A stretch of DNA of 61,425 nucleotides from Acidobacteriota bacterium (lineage in GTDB: Bacteria; Zixibacteria; MSB-5A5; GN15; FEB-12): positions 1 to 61,425 of the forward strand of contig DATKXK010000001.1 of NCBI GenBank assembly GCA_035529075.1, written 5' to 3'. The notes under the pieces were generated by a model. That model had not been told where the DNA came from. It saw nothing but the letters and a program-made list of their open reading frames with translations, and searched no databases. The position numbers and the translations under genes were made by a program. Position 1 is the stretch's first letter. Every line of letters begins with the position of its first letter. This document shows, one piece after another, positions 36,530-46,055 of this stretch.

Positions 36530-38455
36530 ATGACCAGGATTATCTGCCTGTTGATGGCGGCGGTGCCGTTAACGCTCGCGGCAGGCATCAACGCTCAGGG
36601 CCTGATCGACGGCCCGGAGAGCGTTGCCTTTGACTCACTCAATAACCGCTACCTTGTATCCAGCCTGCGAAACAGCACCATTATCTCGATTGACACGGCC
36701 GGTGCCCAGGACGCCTTCTACCCGAATCTGGGCGTAGTGGCGGGCAACTGCATAGTCGGGAATACGCTGTACGTTACCGCACGGCCGGACGTGGTCGGGA
36801 TTGACCTGACAACGCGCGAGGTTGTCATGCATCTGAGTGACAAGCGATGGCAGACAATCGACGGGTTGACCGCTGACACGTCCGGCAACCTGTACGTGCT
36901 GGAGACAATAGGGGCAGAGATTTACAAGATACGACTGAGCGATAACACGTACTCCGAGTTTGTGATGTCCGGTATCACTTCCGGGGCACAGGACCTGTTT
37001 TTTGACGAGAGGCATAACCGGATCCTTATCTGTACCTGGGTCACCGCCCACCCCATCCAGTCGATCAGTCTCGAAGACTCGACGGTGACGACTCTGCTAT
37101 CGCCGACGCCGGGGTTCTTTGACGGCATAACGATGGACCAGAACGGCTTTGTGTACGCCGGGTCATACATGGATAATGCCGTATATATGTGGGACAGTAC
37201 TTACAGCAATCCGCCGATTCGGATTTCGACCGGGCATACCGAGCCGGCCGGTCTTGACTACAACAGGCGCGACGACATCCTGGCCGTGCCAAACTTCGGC
37301 GGGGACAGAGTAGACTTTGTCAAGTGCAACGTGCCGTCACTCCGCGTAAGCGGTTGTACCCTTGATGACAGCGGCGGCGATGGGGATGGCCGCGGCGATC
37401 CCGGTGAATCGGGAGAGCTGGCGGTCATCCTCGGTAATAAATTGTGGGAGGGGCAAAACGTTGCAGCCGAGTTGACCAGCCTGGATCCGAATGTAACCGT
37501 TGTTTCGTCAACGGTTCAATTCGGAACCTGCGCCGGCTGGGGCCAAAGAACCGTTTCGGGAACCTCCTGCGCGCTGGAGATAGACGACGCCTGCCCGGTT
37601 CCGCGCATTGCTCCCCTTGAGATAGCAGTCACTGCCGGGGGCGGGTACGAGATTACCGACACGGCGTACCTGTTCATTGGTGATACGACGGGCTTTGCCG
37701 ATCAGTGTGAGAGCGGGGCCGGTTTCTGGAGGCATTGGTCTGCGACGGTCAACAGCGCCGACGAGTGGCACCTCGACGATTACAGGGCCCACAGCGGCGA
37801 CTACAGCTGGAAGGTGGGGGGCGCCGGCAGCACGCCCTACGCACACACGTCCGACGGTGCTCTGGTGTCCCCACCCTTACTTCTCCCGCCGGAAGCGCGC
37901 CTTTCGTTCTGGCACTGGATGGAGGCCGAACAAGGGGGTGGGGAGGGCAGTGCCTGTGACGCTGGGGTGGTCATGATATCGGCCGACGGCGGCGAATGGC
38001 AGTTGCTGACCCCCGTGGACGGATATACGCATACTCGTATTGGCGATCTGCTCAATCCGCTTCCCGCCGGGACGCCGTGCTTTTCGGGAAGTCTGGACTG
38101 GACGCAGGCGGAGTTTGATCTCGCGGCGTATTCCGGTGTGGTTCGGTTGATGTTCAGGTTCATCACGGACGCCGGTGTCAGCCGGGAAGGCTGGTATATC
38201 GACGATATAGAAGTCTACCCTGCAGGTTGCTGCCTCGGGGAGACCGGGAACATCGACGGCGATCCGGAGGAGATCGTGGACATCGGCGACCTGACGACGC
38301 TGATCTCTTACCTCTTTATCAGCCAGGTGGAACCTGCCTGTATGGAAGAGGCGAATACGGACGGTGATATCGCAGGTGTTGTCGACATCGGCGATCTGAC
38401 GAAGCTGATCTCGTACTTGTTCATCAGTTACGTCCCGCCGGCCGCGTGCCAGTAG
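36530..38455 (+). CDS. Secreted NHL/SMP-30-like propeller protein with dockerin-like tail
   Basis: The 641-residue protein begins at ATG 36530 (AAGGAGGG just upstream) with a signal peptide ending near AAGINAQ. Residues about 25-270 are a propeller of the NHL/SMP-30 type (GPESVAFDSLNNRYLVSSLR; GNLYVLETIGAEIYKI). About 300-395 is a beta-sandwich-like stretch. About 420-565 is a MAM/jelly-roll-like domain of the kind seen in immune-inhibitor-A-type peptidases (ARLSFWHWMEAEQ, then EGWYIDDIEVYPAG). The last 75 residues are paired dockerin-like repeats ([29 protein letters not shown]). No protease domain is seen. It is probably regulated by the divergent sigma factor. Confidence 0.82.
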   Translation: MTRIICLLMAAVPLTLAAGINAQGLIDGPESVAFDSLNNRYLVSSLRNSTIISIDTAGAQDAFYPNLGVVAGNCIVGNTLYVTARPDVVGIDLTTREVVMHLSDKRWQTIDGLTADTSGNLYVLETIGAEIYKIRLSDNTYSEFVMSGITSGAQDLFFDERHNRILICTWVTAHPIQSISLEDSTVTTLLSPTPGFFDGITMDQNGFVYAGSYMDNAVYMWDSTYSNPPIRISTGHTEPAGLDYNRRDDILAVPNFGGDRVDFVKCNVPSLRVSGCTLDDSGGDGDGRGDPGESGELAVILGNKLWEGQNVAAELTSLDPNVTVVSSTVQFGTCAGWGQRTVSGTSCALEIDDACPVPRIAPLEIAVTAGGGYEITDTAYLFIGDTTGFADQCESGAGFWRHWSATVNSADEWHLDDYRAHSGDYSWKVGGAGSTPYAHTSDGALVSPPLLLPPEARLSFWHWMEAEQGGGEGSACDAGVVMISADGGEWQLLTPVDGYTHTRIGDLLNPLPAGTPCFSGSLDWTQAEFDLAAYSGVVRLMFRFITDAGVSREGWYIDDIEVYPAGCCLGETGNIDGDPEEIVDIGDLTTLISYLFISQVEPACMEEANTDGDIAGVVDIGDLTKLISYLFISYVPPAACQ

Positions 38456-38595
38456 TGAAGAGAATCATCGCTGCCGGGCACCTTACGAAAAAACGGCGGC
38501 CGTGAAGTAGGTTGTTTCTGAGCGAGAACGCCAACCGGGGCCGCCTGAGGGAGGCCGTCGGCATGTGCCGTCGGTTGACGCCGGCGCTTTTCACC

Positions 38596-38624
38596 TTGGA
38601 TATTTCGAGTATCTTTGCTATACT
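38596..38624 (+). promoter_or_regulatory. Sigma-70-like promoter before a small gene and the pseudokinase gene
   Basis: TTGGAT (38596-38601), a 17-bp spacer and TATACT (38619-38624). It lies 29 bp before a 34-codon frame and about 260 bp before the large regulator gene. The rest of 38456-38885 shows nothing else I can support. Confidence 0.5.
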
Positions 38625-38652
38625 GCCGTCAGGGAAAGCCATAAGGTGTGCA

Positions 38653-38757
38653 ATGAACGTTGAAGTCTCGCGGGCAACCCGAACTCCTATTGTCTCCGCC
38701 GTGGATCAGCGCAGGTCCCTGAATGCCATTCACGAAACCTCTTCCTTCGGCGTTTAG
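38653..38757 (+). CDS. Possible 34-residue small protein
   Basis: An ATG with AAGGTG four bases upstream opens a 34-codon frame (MNVEVSRATRTPIVSAVDQR and 14 more residues ending SSFGV). A good promoter precedes it. I recognise no family. It could be a small regulator, a leader peptide for the downstream pseudokinase gene, or a chance frame. Confidence 0.3.
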   Translation: MNVEVSRATRTPIVSAVDQRRSLNAIHETSSFGV

Positions 38758-38885
38758 GCGAGATACCGGCAGGATAGACATACTCCGGGCATGTGCGCGA
38801 CAGTCAGATGCCGGTGGCAGGAAGGCGAGGATGTGATTCCGGCCACCGGGCTCCAGGGGTTTGGCAGTGAGGATTTCAGGCTGGT

Positions 38886-41800
38886 ATGACGGCTGAACCG
38901 GACCACGACGGAAAGGCCAATCCTGAGGCGGCGATCCCCTCCGGGACGACAGCGGGACGCTATCTGGTCCTGGAGGGGCCGGATTCCACGTGCCTGGGTG
39001 AAGTGTACCGAGCCAGAGACACCAGGCTTGGCCGCATGGTGCAACTGTATTTCCTGCCCTCCTCGCCGGCCTCAGACGAGGAATTGAAGACGCGACTGGC
39101 CCGCACGGTGCAGGCGGTTGCGGCCCTTGCCTGCCCCGGGTTAACCCCGGTCTATGATATATCCGAATACAACGAGCGGCCGTTCGTTGTCACTGAGTAC
39201 ACGGAGTCCCGGCCCCTGTCGGACCTTATACGGTGTCAGCCGCTTTCTCTTGACCGAACTCTGCAAACGGTTGTATCGGTGGCCGAGGCCCTGCGCGATG
39301 TCCACCGTTCCGGGATATTGTACGGTGATCTGAGGCCCTGTAACGTTCTGGTGGACAAGAACGAGCGCTGCCAGCTGGCCGTTCCTGGCCTGCTGGCATC
39401 TGACTTCGGCACATGGTCGGACGCGGATAGTGCGTCGAGCAAGGTAAGTGCCTACCGAGCCCCCGAGGCAGTACGCGGCACGCGGCCGGACACTCGGAGC
39501 GATATCTACTCGCTGGGCGTTCTGCTGTGCGAGATGATCACCGGCAGTGACGCGTTCTTGAAGGCTGGGCCGGCGGCGACTGTGCGGTCGATCGCAGAGG
39601 AAGGCTCAGGCTCAGACGACCGCTGGGGATCGTCGCTGCCGGAAGCAGTCCTGGTGGTGGTCCGGAAGGCACTTCAGGCGGAGCCGGAGGCGAGGTATCA
39701 GTGTGTCGACGAGTTGCTGGACGACCTGAGGTACGAACTTGCACAGCGGACGTTTCGGGAAAGCGAGGAGTCGTACCGGTCTCTGCTGGAGAGCGCCCGT
39801 GAAGTCATCTTCATTGTCAATCAGGCCGGGGTGTTTCTCTATATGAACCGATATGCCGCGGAGAGGCTGACCGGCGAGCCCTCGTTTCATATCGGGAAAT
39901 CCATGTGGGACGTATTCCCGCAGCACGTGGCCGACCGCCAGATGGGCCCCGTTCGACAGGTGTTCGAGAGCGGCTGCAGCCAGACGGTGGAGATGGCAAC
40001 AGAAATCCAGGGCCAAAGCTACCGGTACAACACCAGTCTTCAACCCATAAGGGACGAATCCGGGACGATCGTGTCTGTTCTGGGTATTGCCAGGAGCGTC
40101 GACGAGTTTGCAAGTCTCCAGGAGGAACTTGCGCGGCAGCGAGGTCTTGTCTCCACGTTGCTGGATACCGCCAATAGCCTGGTTGTGTGTCTGGATCGGA
40201 AGGCCAGGATAACCGTTTTCAACGGCGCATGCGAGCGCGTGACCGGATATACGCGGGCCGAGGTGCTCGGCAAGAGCTGGCCCGATACGTTTCTCCCGGC
40301 TGACCACAAGCAACCGGCGCCGGAGGATTTCGGTCAGTGGGTCAGGCAGCATCCACGCGACATGTATGAAGGCCAGTTAAGGACAAAGGACGGTCAGTTC
40401 AGGACGATCCTGTGGTCCACCTCGGCCGTGTTTTCCCCTGATTCGGATGAACTGACAGCTATCGCCGTGGGACAGGATATTACCGAGCGCAAGCTCGCTG
40501 AACGGACGTTGCGTGAGGCCGAGGCCCGTTTCGGCGAGGTCCTGGAGTATTCCCGTGACGTGCTGTATCGATTGAATCTGGATACGCTCACGTACGATTA
40601 CATCAGTTCGTCGGTGCTTGAGATGACCGGCTACCGTCCGGACGAAGTGATCGCCGGGGGCGTGGCCAAAATGCGAGCGTTGGTTCACCCCGAGGATTTG
40701 AAACGCTTCGGGATGCACAGGGAGGAGTTGATACAATCGGACGCCGACAGTGATACGGCCTTCACGACCGAGTATCGGCTGAAGGTGAAGGACGGCACGT
40801 ACCGCTGGCTGAGTGACAGCCACGCGCTGGTCCGGGACAGCGAGGGCTCGGCCCGGTTCATAATCGGCACTGTGCGCGACATCACGGAGCACAAGCAGGC
40901 CGATGAGGCACTGCAACGGGCGCACGATGAACTGGAGCGACGGGTCGAGCAACGGACCGGGGAGCTTGTCCGGATCAACCGGGATCTGAGGCAGCACATC
41001 GAGGATCGGCTCAAGGCGCAACAGGCCCTCCTGGAGAGTGAAGAGAAGTACCGCAACCTGGTCGAACGGGCCAACGACGGCATCTGTATCCTGCAGGGTG
41101 GACTGCTGAAATTCGTGAATCAGCGGCTCGCCGAGATGGTGGGCTACACGGTGGAGGAAGTCTTGAATACGCCATTCGTGAGATACGTCCACCCGGATGA
41201 CGTGGCCGGGATCGCGGAACGTTACCGACTCCGGATGGCCGGCGGTGAGCTGGACCAGGGGCATGAAGCCGGCCTGCTTCACAGAAACGGCCAGCGTATC
41301 GAGGTTGAGATGAACGGTAACCTCGTTACCTACGAAGGACGGCCGGGCGATCTCACGTTTGTTCATGATATAACGGAGCGCAAACGATCCCGCGAGGCAC
41401 TTCAGGCGAGCCGCAGGAGGTACGAGCAGGCGTCAATCGGAGGCCGGGTGGGCGTATGGGATCAGGATCTTGTGACGGGGGAGTTCTTCGTTGACGCGGG
41501 TCTCAAGGCGCTTCTGGGTTTCGCGGATCACGAGATTGGAAGCCAGCTCGATGTATGGACCGAGCGAGTACATCCCGATGACGTGGACAGAGTTACAAAG
41601 GACATTAATGCTGTTATTAACGGGGCGGTCGATAAATACGAGATGGAGCACCGGATGATCCATCGTGACGGGAGTGTCCGGTGGTTTCTTTCTCGCGGGA
41701 AGGCAATCCGTGACGCGGAGGGGAAGCCCTGCCGTATCGTGGGGACGGATACGGACATAACGGACCGCAAGGAGGCGGAAGAAGCACTTCGGGAAAGCGA

Positions 41801-42989
41801 AGAGCGGTTCCGGAAACTCTCGGATGCGGCTGAGGAGGGGATAGTCATCCATGACCATGGAGTGATAGTGGACGCCAACGAAGCATTCGCTCGCATGACC
41901 GGCTATGAGCAACCTGAAGTGATAGGTATGCACATAAGGCCGTTCACCACGGCCGAATCATGGCAGACGGTAGCGGAACATCTGGCCGCCGATAGCGATG
42001 AGCCGTATGAGGCGACGGGCATTCGGAAGGACGGCTCGACGCTGTACTGCCAGCTGGTTGGCAAGTCGTATGAATGGCAGGGGAAGACGCTTCGGGTGAC
42101 GGTATTACGCGACATCACGAGCCGCAAGCAGGCCGAGGAGGCTCTCTTTGAAAGCAGGCGGGCCCTGGCGACGCTTATGAGCAACCTGCCGGGCATGGCA
42201 TATCGATGCCGGAACGACCCTGACTGGACAATGCTGTTTGTGAGCAACGGCTGCAAGGAGCTGACGGGGTACGAGTCGGCGGAGCTGGTGGGGAACACCC
42301 AGATATCCTACAACGAGGTGATACATCCGGGAGACCGGGCACAGGTATTCGAGGTGGTCGACAACGGGCTTGGCGGAGACCGGCCGTTCCAGATGGTGTA
42401 CCGGATAATCACAAGAGATCGGCAGGTGAAGTGGGTGTGGGAAAAGGGGCGCGGCGTTTATTCCGATGATGGACAGCTGGTTGCACTTGAAGGGTTCATT
42501 ACGGACATTACTGAACGGAAACGCGTGGAGGATATGCTCCGCCAGACGACCGATGAGCTGGAAGTGGAGCGCGAAGACCTCACCGATAAGAACATCGCCC
42601 TGGAGCAGATACTTAAACACATCGACAAGGAGCGGCAGGACTACAAGGCGAGGACCTGCAGGGACATGGAGCAGGCCATCACCCCGATTCTGAAACGTCT
42701 GCGGGAGAGTGCCGGTGCGGAACACAGCAACGAGATGGAAGCCCTCGAAACCAACCTTCAGGCCATACTGGCCAAGGACGTCGATGTTTTCAGAGATCGC
42801 TATGCGAGCCTGACGCCGCGCGAGGTTGAGGTATGCGAAATGATCAAGAAGGGGCTGTCCTCCAAGCAGATAGCCAGCCACATGAACCTCTCGCTGTACA
42901 CGGTTCACAAGCACCGTGAGCAGATCAGGGAGAAGCTTGGAATCACGAATAAAAGGGTCAATTTAAGCACGTATCTTCAACTGCATTAG
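38886..42989 (+). CDS. Pseudokinase - seven PAS - LuxR helix-turn-helix regulator
   Basis: The 1367-residue protein begins with a Ser/Thr-kinase fold (about 20-280) that has lost its key residues. The beta-3 Lys is Tyr55 in VQLYFLP, the helix-C Glu is Val75, the catalytic loop reads YGDLRPCN, and the DFG position reads VPG (166-168); RAPEAVRG and RSDIYSLGVLL are kept. Seven PAS/PAC units follow (about 295-1225), most closing with a DITERK-like motif, one followed by a coiled coil. The C-terminus has a LuxR/GerE helix-turn-helix (LTPREVEVCEMIKKGLSSKQ). No histidine-kinase domain exists, so this is a one-piece sensor that binds DNA. Its ribosome-binding site is weak. Confidence 0.8.
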   Translation: MTAEPDHDGKANPEAAIPSGTTAGRYLVLEGPDSTCLGEVYRARDTRLGRMVQLYFLPSSPASDEELKTRLARTVQAVAALACPGLTPVYDISEYNERPFVVTEYTESRPLSDLIRCQPLSLDRTLQTVVSVAEALRDVHRSGILYGDLRPCNVLVDKNERCQLAVPGLLASDFGTWSDADSASSKVSAYRAPEAVRGTRPDTRSDIYSLGVLLCEMITGSDAFLKAGPAATVRSIAEEGSGSDDRWGSSLPEAVLVVVRKALQAEPEARYQCVDELLDDLRYELAQRTFRESEESYRSLLESAREVIFIVNQAGVFLYMNRYAAERLTGEPSFHIGKSMWDVFPQHVADRQMGPVRQVFESGCSQTVEMATEIQGQSYRYNTSLQPIRDESGTIVSVLGIARSVDEFASLQEELARQRGLVSTLLDTANSLVVCLDRKARITVFNGACERVTGYTRAEVLGKSWPDTFLPADHKQPAPEDFGQWVRQHPRDMYEGQLRTKDGQFRTILWSTSAVFSPDSDELTAIAVGQDITERKLAERTLREAEARFGEVLEYSRDVLYRLNLDTLTYDYISSSVLEMTGYRPDEVIAGGVAKMRALVHPEDLKRFGMHREELIQSDADSDTAFTTEYRLKVKDGTYRWLSDSHALVRDSEGSARFIIGTVRDITEHKQADEALQRAHDELERRVEQRTGELVRINRDLRQHIEDRLKAQQALLESEEKYRNLVERANDGICILQGGLLKFVNQRLAEMVGYTVEEVLNTPFVRYVHPDDVAGIAERYRLRMAGGELDQGHEAGLLHRNGQRIEVEMNGNLVTYEGRPGDLTFVHDITERKRSREALQASRRRYEQASIGGRVGVWDQDLVTGEFFVDAGLKALLGFADHEIGSQLDVWTERVHPDDVDRVTKDINAVINGAVDKYEMEHRMIHRDGSVRWFLSRGKAIRDAEGKPCRIVGTDTDITDRKEAEEALRESEERFRKLSDAAEEGIVIHDHGVIVDANEAFARMTGYEQPEVIGMHIRPFTTAESWQTVAEHLAADSDEPYEATGIRKDGSTLYCQLVGKSYEWQGKTLRVTVLRDITSRKQAEEALFESRRALATLMSNLPGMAYRCRNDPDWTMLFVSNGCKELTGYESAELVGNTQISYNEVIHPGDRAQVFEVVDNGLGGDRPFQMVYRIITRDRQVKWVWEKGRGVYSDDGQLVALEGFITDITERKRVEDMLRQTTDELEVEREDLTDKNIALEQILKHIDKERQDYKARTCRDMEQAITPILKRLRESAGAEHSNEMEALETNLQAILAKDVDVFRDRYASLTPREVEVCEMIKKGLSSKQIASHMNLSLYTVHKHREQIREKLGITNKRVNLSTYLQLH

Positions 42990-43029
42990 TTCCCTGCCTG
43001 TACGTAATAAATACGTAAACAATCAGTAT

Positions 43030-43255
43030 TGACGACTGCTTGTTTTATCATATCTTCTTTAGCTGTAGAGAGCTTTGGAAGGAAGAACCCGGCGGTGCAA
43101 GCACACCGACACCGCGAGAGCACATCTGACATCGCCGGGGTTCCAAAAATGATCAGGCACATGCACCTGATCTAGTTTCCCCCCTCTTCAAGAGAATGCC
43201 CGGCGGTGCAAGCACACCGAACACCGCCGGGTCCCCTTGTCTCAAACCAGGCGCA
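43030..43255 (+). ncRNA. Intergenic array of three hairpins, possible structured RNA
   Basis: Two copies of the core GGCGGTGCAAGCACACCGA(A)CACCGC lie at 43091-43115 and 43201-43227. In copy 2 the arms form a perfect 10-bp stem (CCCGGCGGTG at 43199-43208, CACCGCCGGG at 43222-43231). Copy 1 has the inner 6-bp stem and a longer outer pairing of 43085-43094 with 43133-43143. Between them lies a third hairpin, GATCAGG (43151-43157) with CCTGATC (43166-43172). A possible promoter, TTGACG-N16-TATCTT, lies near 43029-43056. The unit could be a small RNA, a cis-regulator of the glycosyltransferase gene, or a repeat family. The rest of 42990-43563 shows no gene. Confidence 0.4.
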
Positions 43256-43563
43256 TGTGCTGTCTAATTTGAACTGCTAATCTCTTACTCACTATCACGC
43301 CAGGACTCTCGTCCATTGGCAGGAAGACACGTGCCTGAAAACAGACGTTTCAGACCATAAATGCATGAATAAACTCCTGCCGGTCCCCTGTCAAGGGCAA
43401 TGTTTTCCTCTCTTGGCGCCGCCAACCGCCGATTGGTCTCCGACGGGAGCCGTCGGGTGAATTGACGGTCAGGCGCGCCGGGCTTTTGCGTGTATAACAG
43501 TAGAGTCCCGGCGGTGTCGGAAGTCGACCGCAGGGGTGGTTATCCTGTTTCGGAGAAGCGAAC

Positions 43564-44664
43564 TTGAGTGTCTCGAACAAACTGCTGGCGCTAAGAGCAG
43601 GGGTCCTGCACGGGGCGGTGAGGGCGGACCATCCCGACGTGCTGCTGGTTACGGCGGGCGGCGGCTCGAGGGTTTCCACCGGCAGGGCCAGTACGCTGGC
43701 CTCGTACCTGACCGGAGACAAATGGACCGTGCACGTTCACAGCGAGTGGCGGCACGCAGCGGGCAGATCGGATCTCGGTGGCGTGATCGACCGACTGGCC
43801 TTTTTCAGAGAGCTGGTGCGCGTAATTCCGCGGCATGACATCGTCCACCTGATGGCGGATTCTCCCGGTTCGTTCTGGTGTTTCGTGGTTCCGTCCCTGG
43901 CGCTGGCGAGGTTCTTCAACAAGAGGATCATCCTGAGCTTTCTCTGCCCGGAGGTTGAGGACGTTCTTGGCCGGTGGGGTTGGCTCGCGCGCCCGTTTTT
44001 CCGTCTGGCCGATCCGGTGGTCGCAGACTGCAATTACGTGGCAGGCATTTTTGCCCGCCACGGTCTGGCCACGCGGATGATATTGCCGTTGCCGCGACGT
44101 TTCGCCGGATCTATCCGGCAGATCACACGTCTTCAGCCAAAGATACTGGTTGATCGACCTCTTACGCGAGCCAACAACGTAGCTTGCCTTGTCCGTGCCT
44201 TCAAGTTCGTCAAGCAGAAATACCCGCGCTCCGAACTGCTTATTGCCGGTGACGGTCCGGAGCGTCAGGCCCTGCAGCATCTGATCAGCGCCGAGTACAT
44301 TCATGGCGTGACGTTCACGACTAAAGGGTGGGATGCGCTCTTTGCCGAGGCTGACCTGTACGCGAACTCGTCTTCGTATGATACTTTTCCCGAATCGATT
44401 CTCACGGCCTTAGGCGGCGGGCTGCCCGTGGTGACCACCGACGCCGGGGGTATCCCACAGGTTGTCAAAGACCGCATCAACGGCATGGTTGTGCCGATCA
44501 ACGACCACGTGGGGCTGGCCGAGCGGATTATCGAGCTGGTCGAAAACCCGGAATTGGTGGCGGCCCTGACGACGGCGGCTGGCGACCTTCTGAGAAATTT
44601 CTCCTGGGAAAGCGCCGGGAATTCGTGGCGCAGGCTGTACCTGGCCACTTTTGAGCGGAGTTGA
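43564..44664 (+). CDS. GT4-family glycosyltransferase
   Basis: The 366-residue protein has the two Rossmann-like halves of GT-B enzymes. The C-terminal half carries SELLIAGDGPERQALQ and a donor-binding segment YDTFPESILTALGGGLPVVT with the conserved E-x7-E-like pattern of GT4 family members. The N-terminal half has VLLVTAGGGSRVSTGRAS, a glycine-rich acceptor-side loop. It probably adds a sugar from a nucleotide donor to a surface glycan or lipid. The start is TTG at 43564 with GGAG eight bases upstream. It stands alone, before the nuclease gene on the same strand. Confidence 0.82.
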   Translation: MSVSNKLLALRAGVLHGAVRADHPDVLLVTAGGGSRVSTGRASTLASYLTGDKWTVHVHSEWRHAAGRSDLGGVIDRLAFFRELVRVIPRHDIVHLMADSPGSFWCFVVPSLALARFFNKRIILSFLCPEVEDVLGRWGWLARPFFRLADPVVADCNYVAGIFARHGLATRMILPLPRRFAGSIRQITRLQPKILVDRPLTRANNVACLVRAFKFVKQKYPRSELLIAGDGPERQALQHLISAEYIHGVTFTTKGWDALFAEADLYANSSSYDTFPESILTALGGGLPVVTTDAGGIPQVVKDRINGMVVPINDHVGLAERIIELVENPELVAALTTAAGDLLRNFSWESAGNSWRRLYLATFERS

Positions 44665-44737
44665 GATTCCCCGTTTCACCCGCTTCCGACCGAATATGTG
44701 ATTGCCAGTTATCTCACCGCCGGGTTATACTTGGTTG

Positions 44738-45973
44738 ATGCCTTCGCAGTATAGCCACAGCAGGCTGAACATGTTTCGCACCTGTCCGCGGAAGTACAAA
44801 TTCCGCTATATCGAGAAGGTCTCGGTCCCGGAGCGTGTATCGGCTGATTTGTACCTGGGCAGTGCCGTTCATCGACAACTCCGGAAAGCCTACGAGTTGG
44901 GTGCGGATGGGATTCTATACCCTCTCGAGGACATGATCGCGGCCTATCGGGCCGAGTGGGATAAGCCGGGTATGGAGAAGATCGCGGTTACGGGTGACTA
45001 CCGGACGGTGGTGGACTACATCCGCAGCGGTGAAGAGATGCTCCGGCGATTCTACGATCAGTATCAACCGTACGACCAGGGGACACTTCTCGGCGTAGAG
45101 CGCAATTTCCGATTTTGCCTGCCGGGGACACCGTTCAGGTTTGTAGCCATAATCGACCGCCTGTGGCGGCGCGAAGACGAAGTGATAGAGATCTGCGACT
45201 ACAAGACCGGCCGACACCTGGCAAGCCCCGGCGACCGCTTCTTCCTGGAGCAGATGGGGCTTTATCAACTGGCCATACAGTCGGTCTACCCGCAGTTTCA
45301 GCAGGTGGATCTGGCTCAGTATTTCCTGAGACACGGTGAGGTTGTCTGCCGTCGCGTGAGTCAGTATGAACTGGATGAGCTTGCCGAACAGTTAAGACAG
45401 ACTGTACTTCAGACAATTCACGCGCAGCGGCTGGATGATTTCCCGACCCGGGAGAACGGGCACTGCAGTTACTGTGAGTATTATCAGCTCTGTCCGGCCA
45501 AGCGGCACCGTCTGCACCTCGAAGCGGAGGCCGGAACCGACGGACCCGAGAAGACTACGCTGGAGTCGGCTGCGGCGCTGGCCGACAGGTACGCGGCCGC
45601 CGATGCCGAGTACAAGCGGCTGAAGGCCGAACGGGAAGCGCTCAGGCAGGACGTCGTCCGGACGGCCAGAGAGCTTGACGTGAGCAATCTGGCGGGCAGC
45701 CGGGCGGAGGTATCGGTACGGATCTCACGCGAGGAGCAGTTTGTCACCAAGACCTCGGATGCTCAGGCGTTTGCACAACTTGCCCGCCTGGCGCGCGAAT
45801 GGCAGCTTGACGAGTGTTTCTCCCTCGACGGGAAAGCCTTGATGTCCGAGAGGTACCGTACGGAGCGCCTGACTTCAGCACAGCTTGAGGAGATGAAGAA
45901 ATTCGTGGTGGAAAAGGAGAACGCGCGCGTTTCCGTCCGTTCCCAGGAACCTCCGGGTGAAGACGAAGTTTAG
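44738..45973 (+). CDS. PD-(D/E)XK Fe-S nuclease of the RecB/AddB-Cas4 type
   Basis: The 411-residue protein begins YSHSRLNMFRTCPRKYKFRY, the usual opening of RecB-like nucleases, whose Cys is the first ligand of a 4Fe-4S cluster; CSYCEYYQLC supplies the other three. Nuclease residues are visible in YLGSAVH, AIIDRLWRREDEVIEICDYK (the Asp and the Asp-Lys of the D...(D/E)xK site) and EQMGLYQLA. The last 130 residues are a coiled-coil-rich extension. ATG 44738 is chosen on family grounds; a TTG 36 bp upstream is possible and neither has a strong ribosome-binding site. No helicase or CRISPR partner is present, so its role in DNA repair or processing is a guess. Confidence 0.82.
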   Translation: MPSQYSHSRLNMFRTCPRKYKFRYIEKVSVPERVSADLYLGSAVHRQLRKAYELGADGILYPLEDMIAAYRAEWDKPGMEKIAVTGDYRTVVDYIRSGEEMLRRFYDQYQPYDQGTLLGVERNFRFCLPGTPFRFVAIIDRLWRREDEVIEICDYKTGRHLASPGDRFFLEQMGLYQLAIQSVYPQFQQVDLAQYFLRHGEVVCRRVSQYELDELAEQLRQTVLQTIHAQRLDDFPTRENGHCSYCEYYQLCPAKRHRLHLEAEAGTDGPEKTTLESAAALADRYAAADAEYKRLKAEREALRQDVVRTARELDVSNLAGSRAEVSVRISREEQFVTKTSDAQAFAQLARLAREWQLDECFSLDGKALMSERYRTERLTSAQLEEMKKFVVEKENARVSVRSQEPPGEDEV

Positions 45974-45999
45974 GACGGATCCTGCGCGGCAGGCAGGCG

Positions 46000-46032
46000 A
46001 AAGCCCGGTGCACTTTGCACGGGGCTTTCTTT
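46000..46032. terminator. Bidirectional terminator between convergent genes
   Basis: AAAGCCCGGTGCA (46000-46012) pairs with TGCACGGGGCTTT (46016-46028) with one mismatch and a 3-base loop. CTTT follows on the plus side and a short A-tract precedes. It serves both the nuclease gene and the minus-strand gene at 46056. Confidence 0.75.
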
Positions 46033-46055
46033 GAATTCGGCCCTGCCTTCCGGCG

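Noticed and set aside
38940-39720. Active Ser/Thr kinase at the start of the large PAS protein
   Set aside because: Lys, Glu and DFG Asp positions are all replaced; the DFG that appears in ASDFGTW lies about seven residues too late to be the real motif.
44738-45973. Cas4 of a CRISPR system
   Set aside because: The Fe-S nuclease features fit, but no other cas gene or repeat array is present and the coiled-coil extension is not typical of Cas4.
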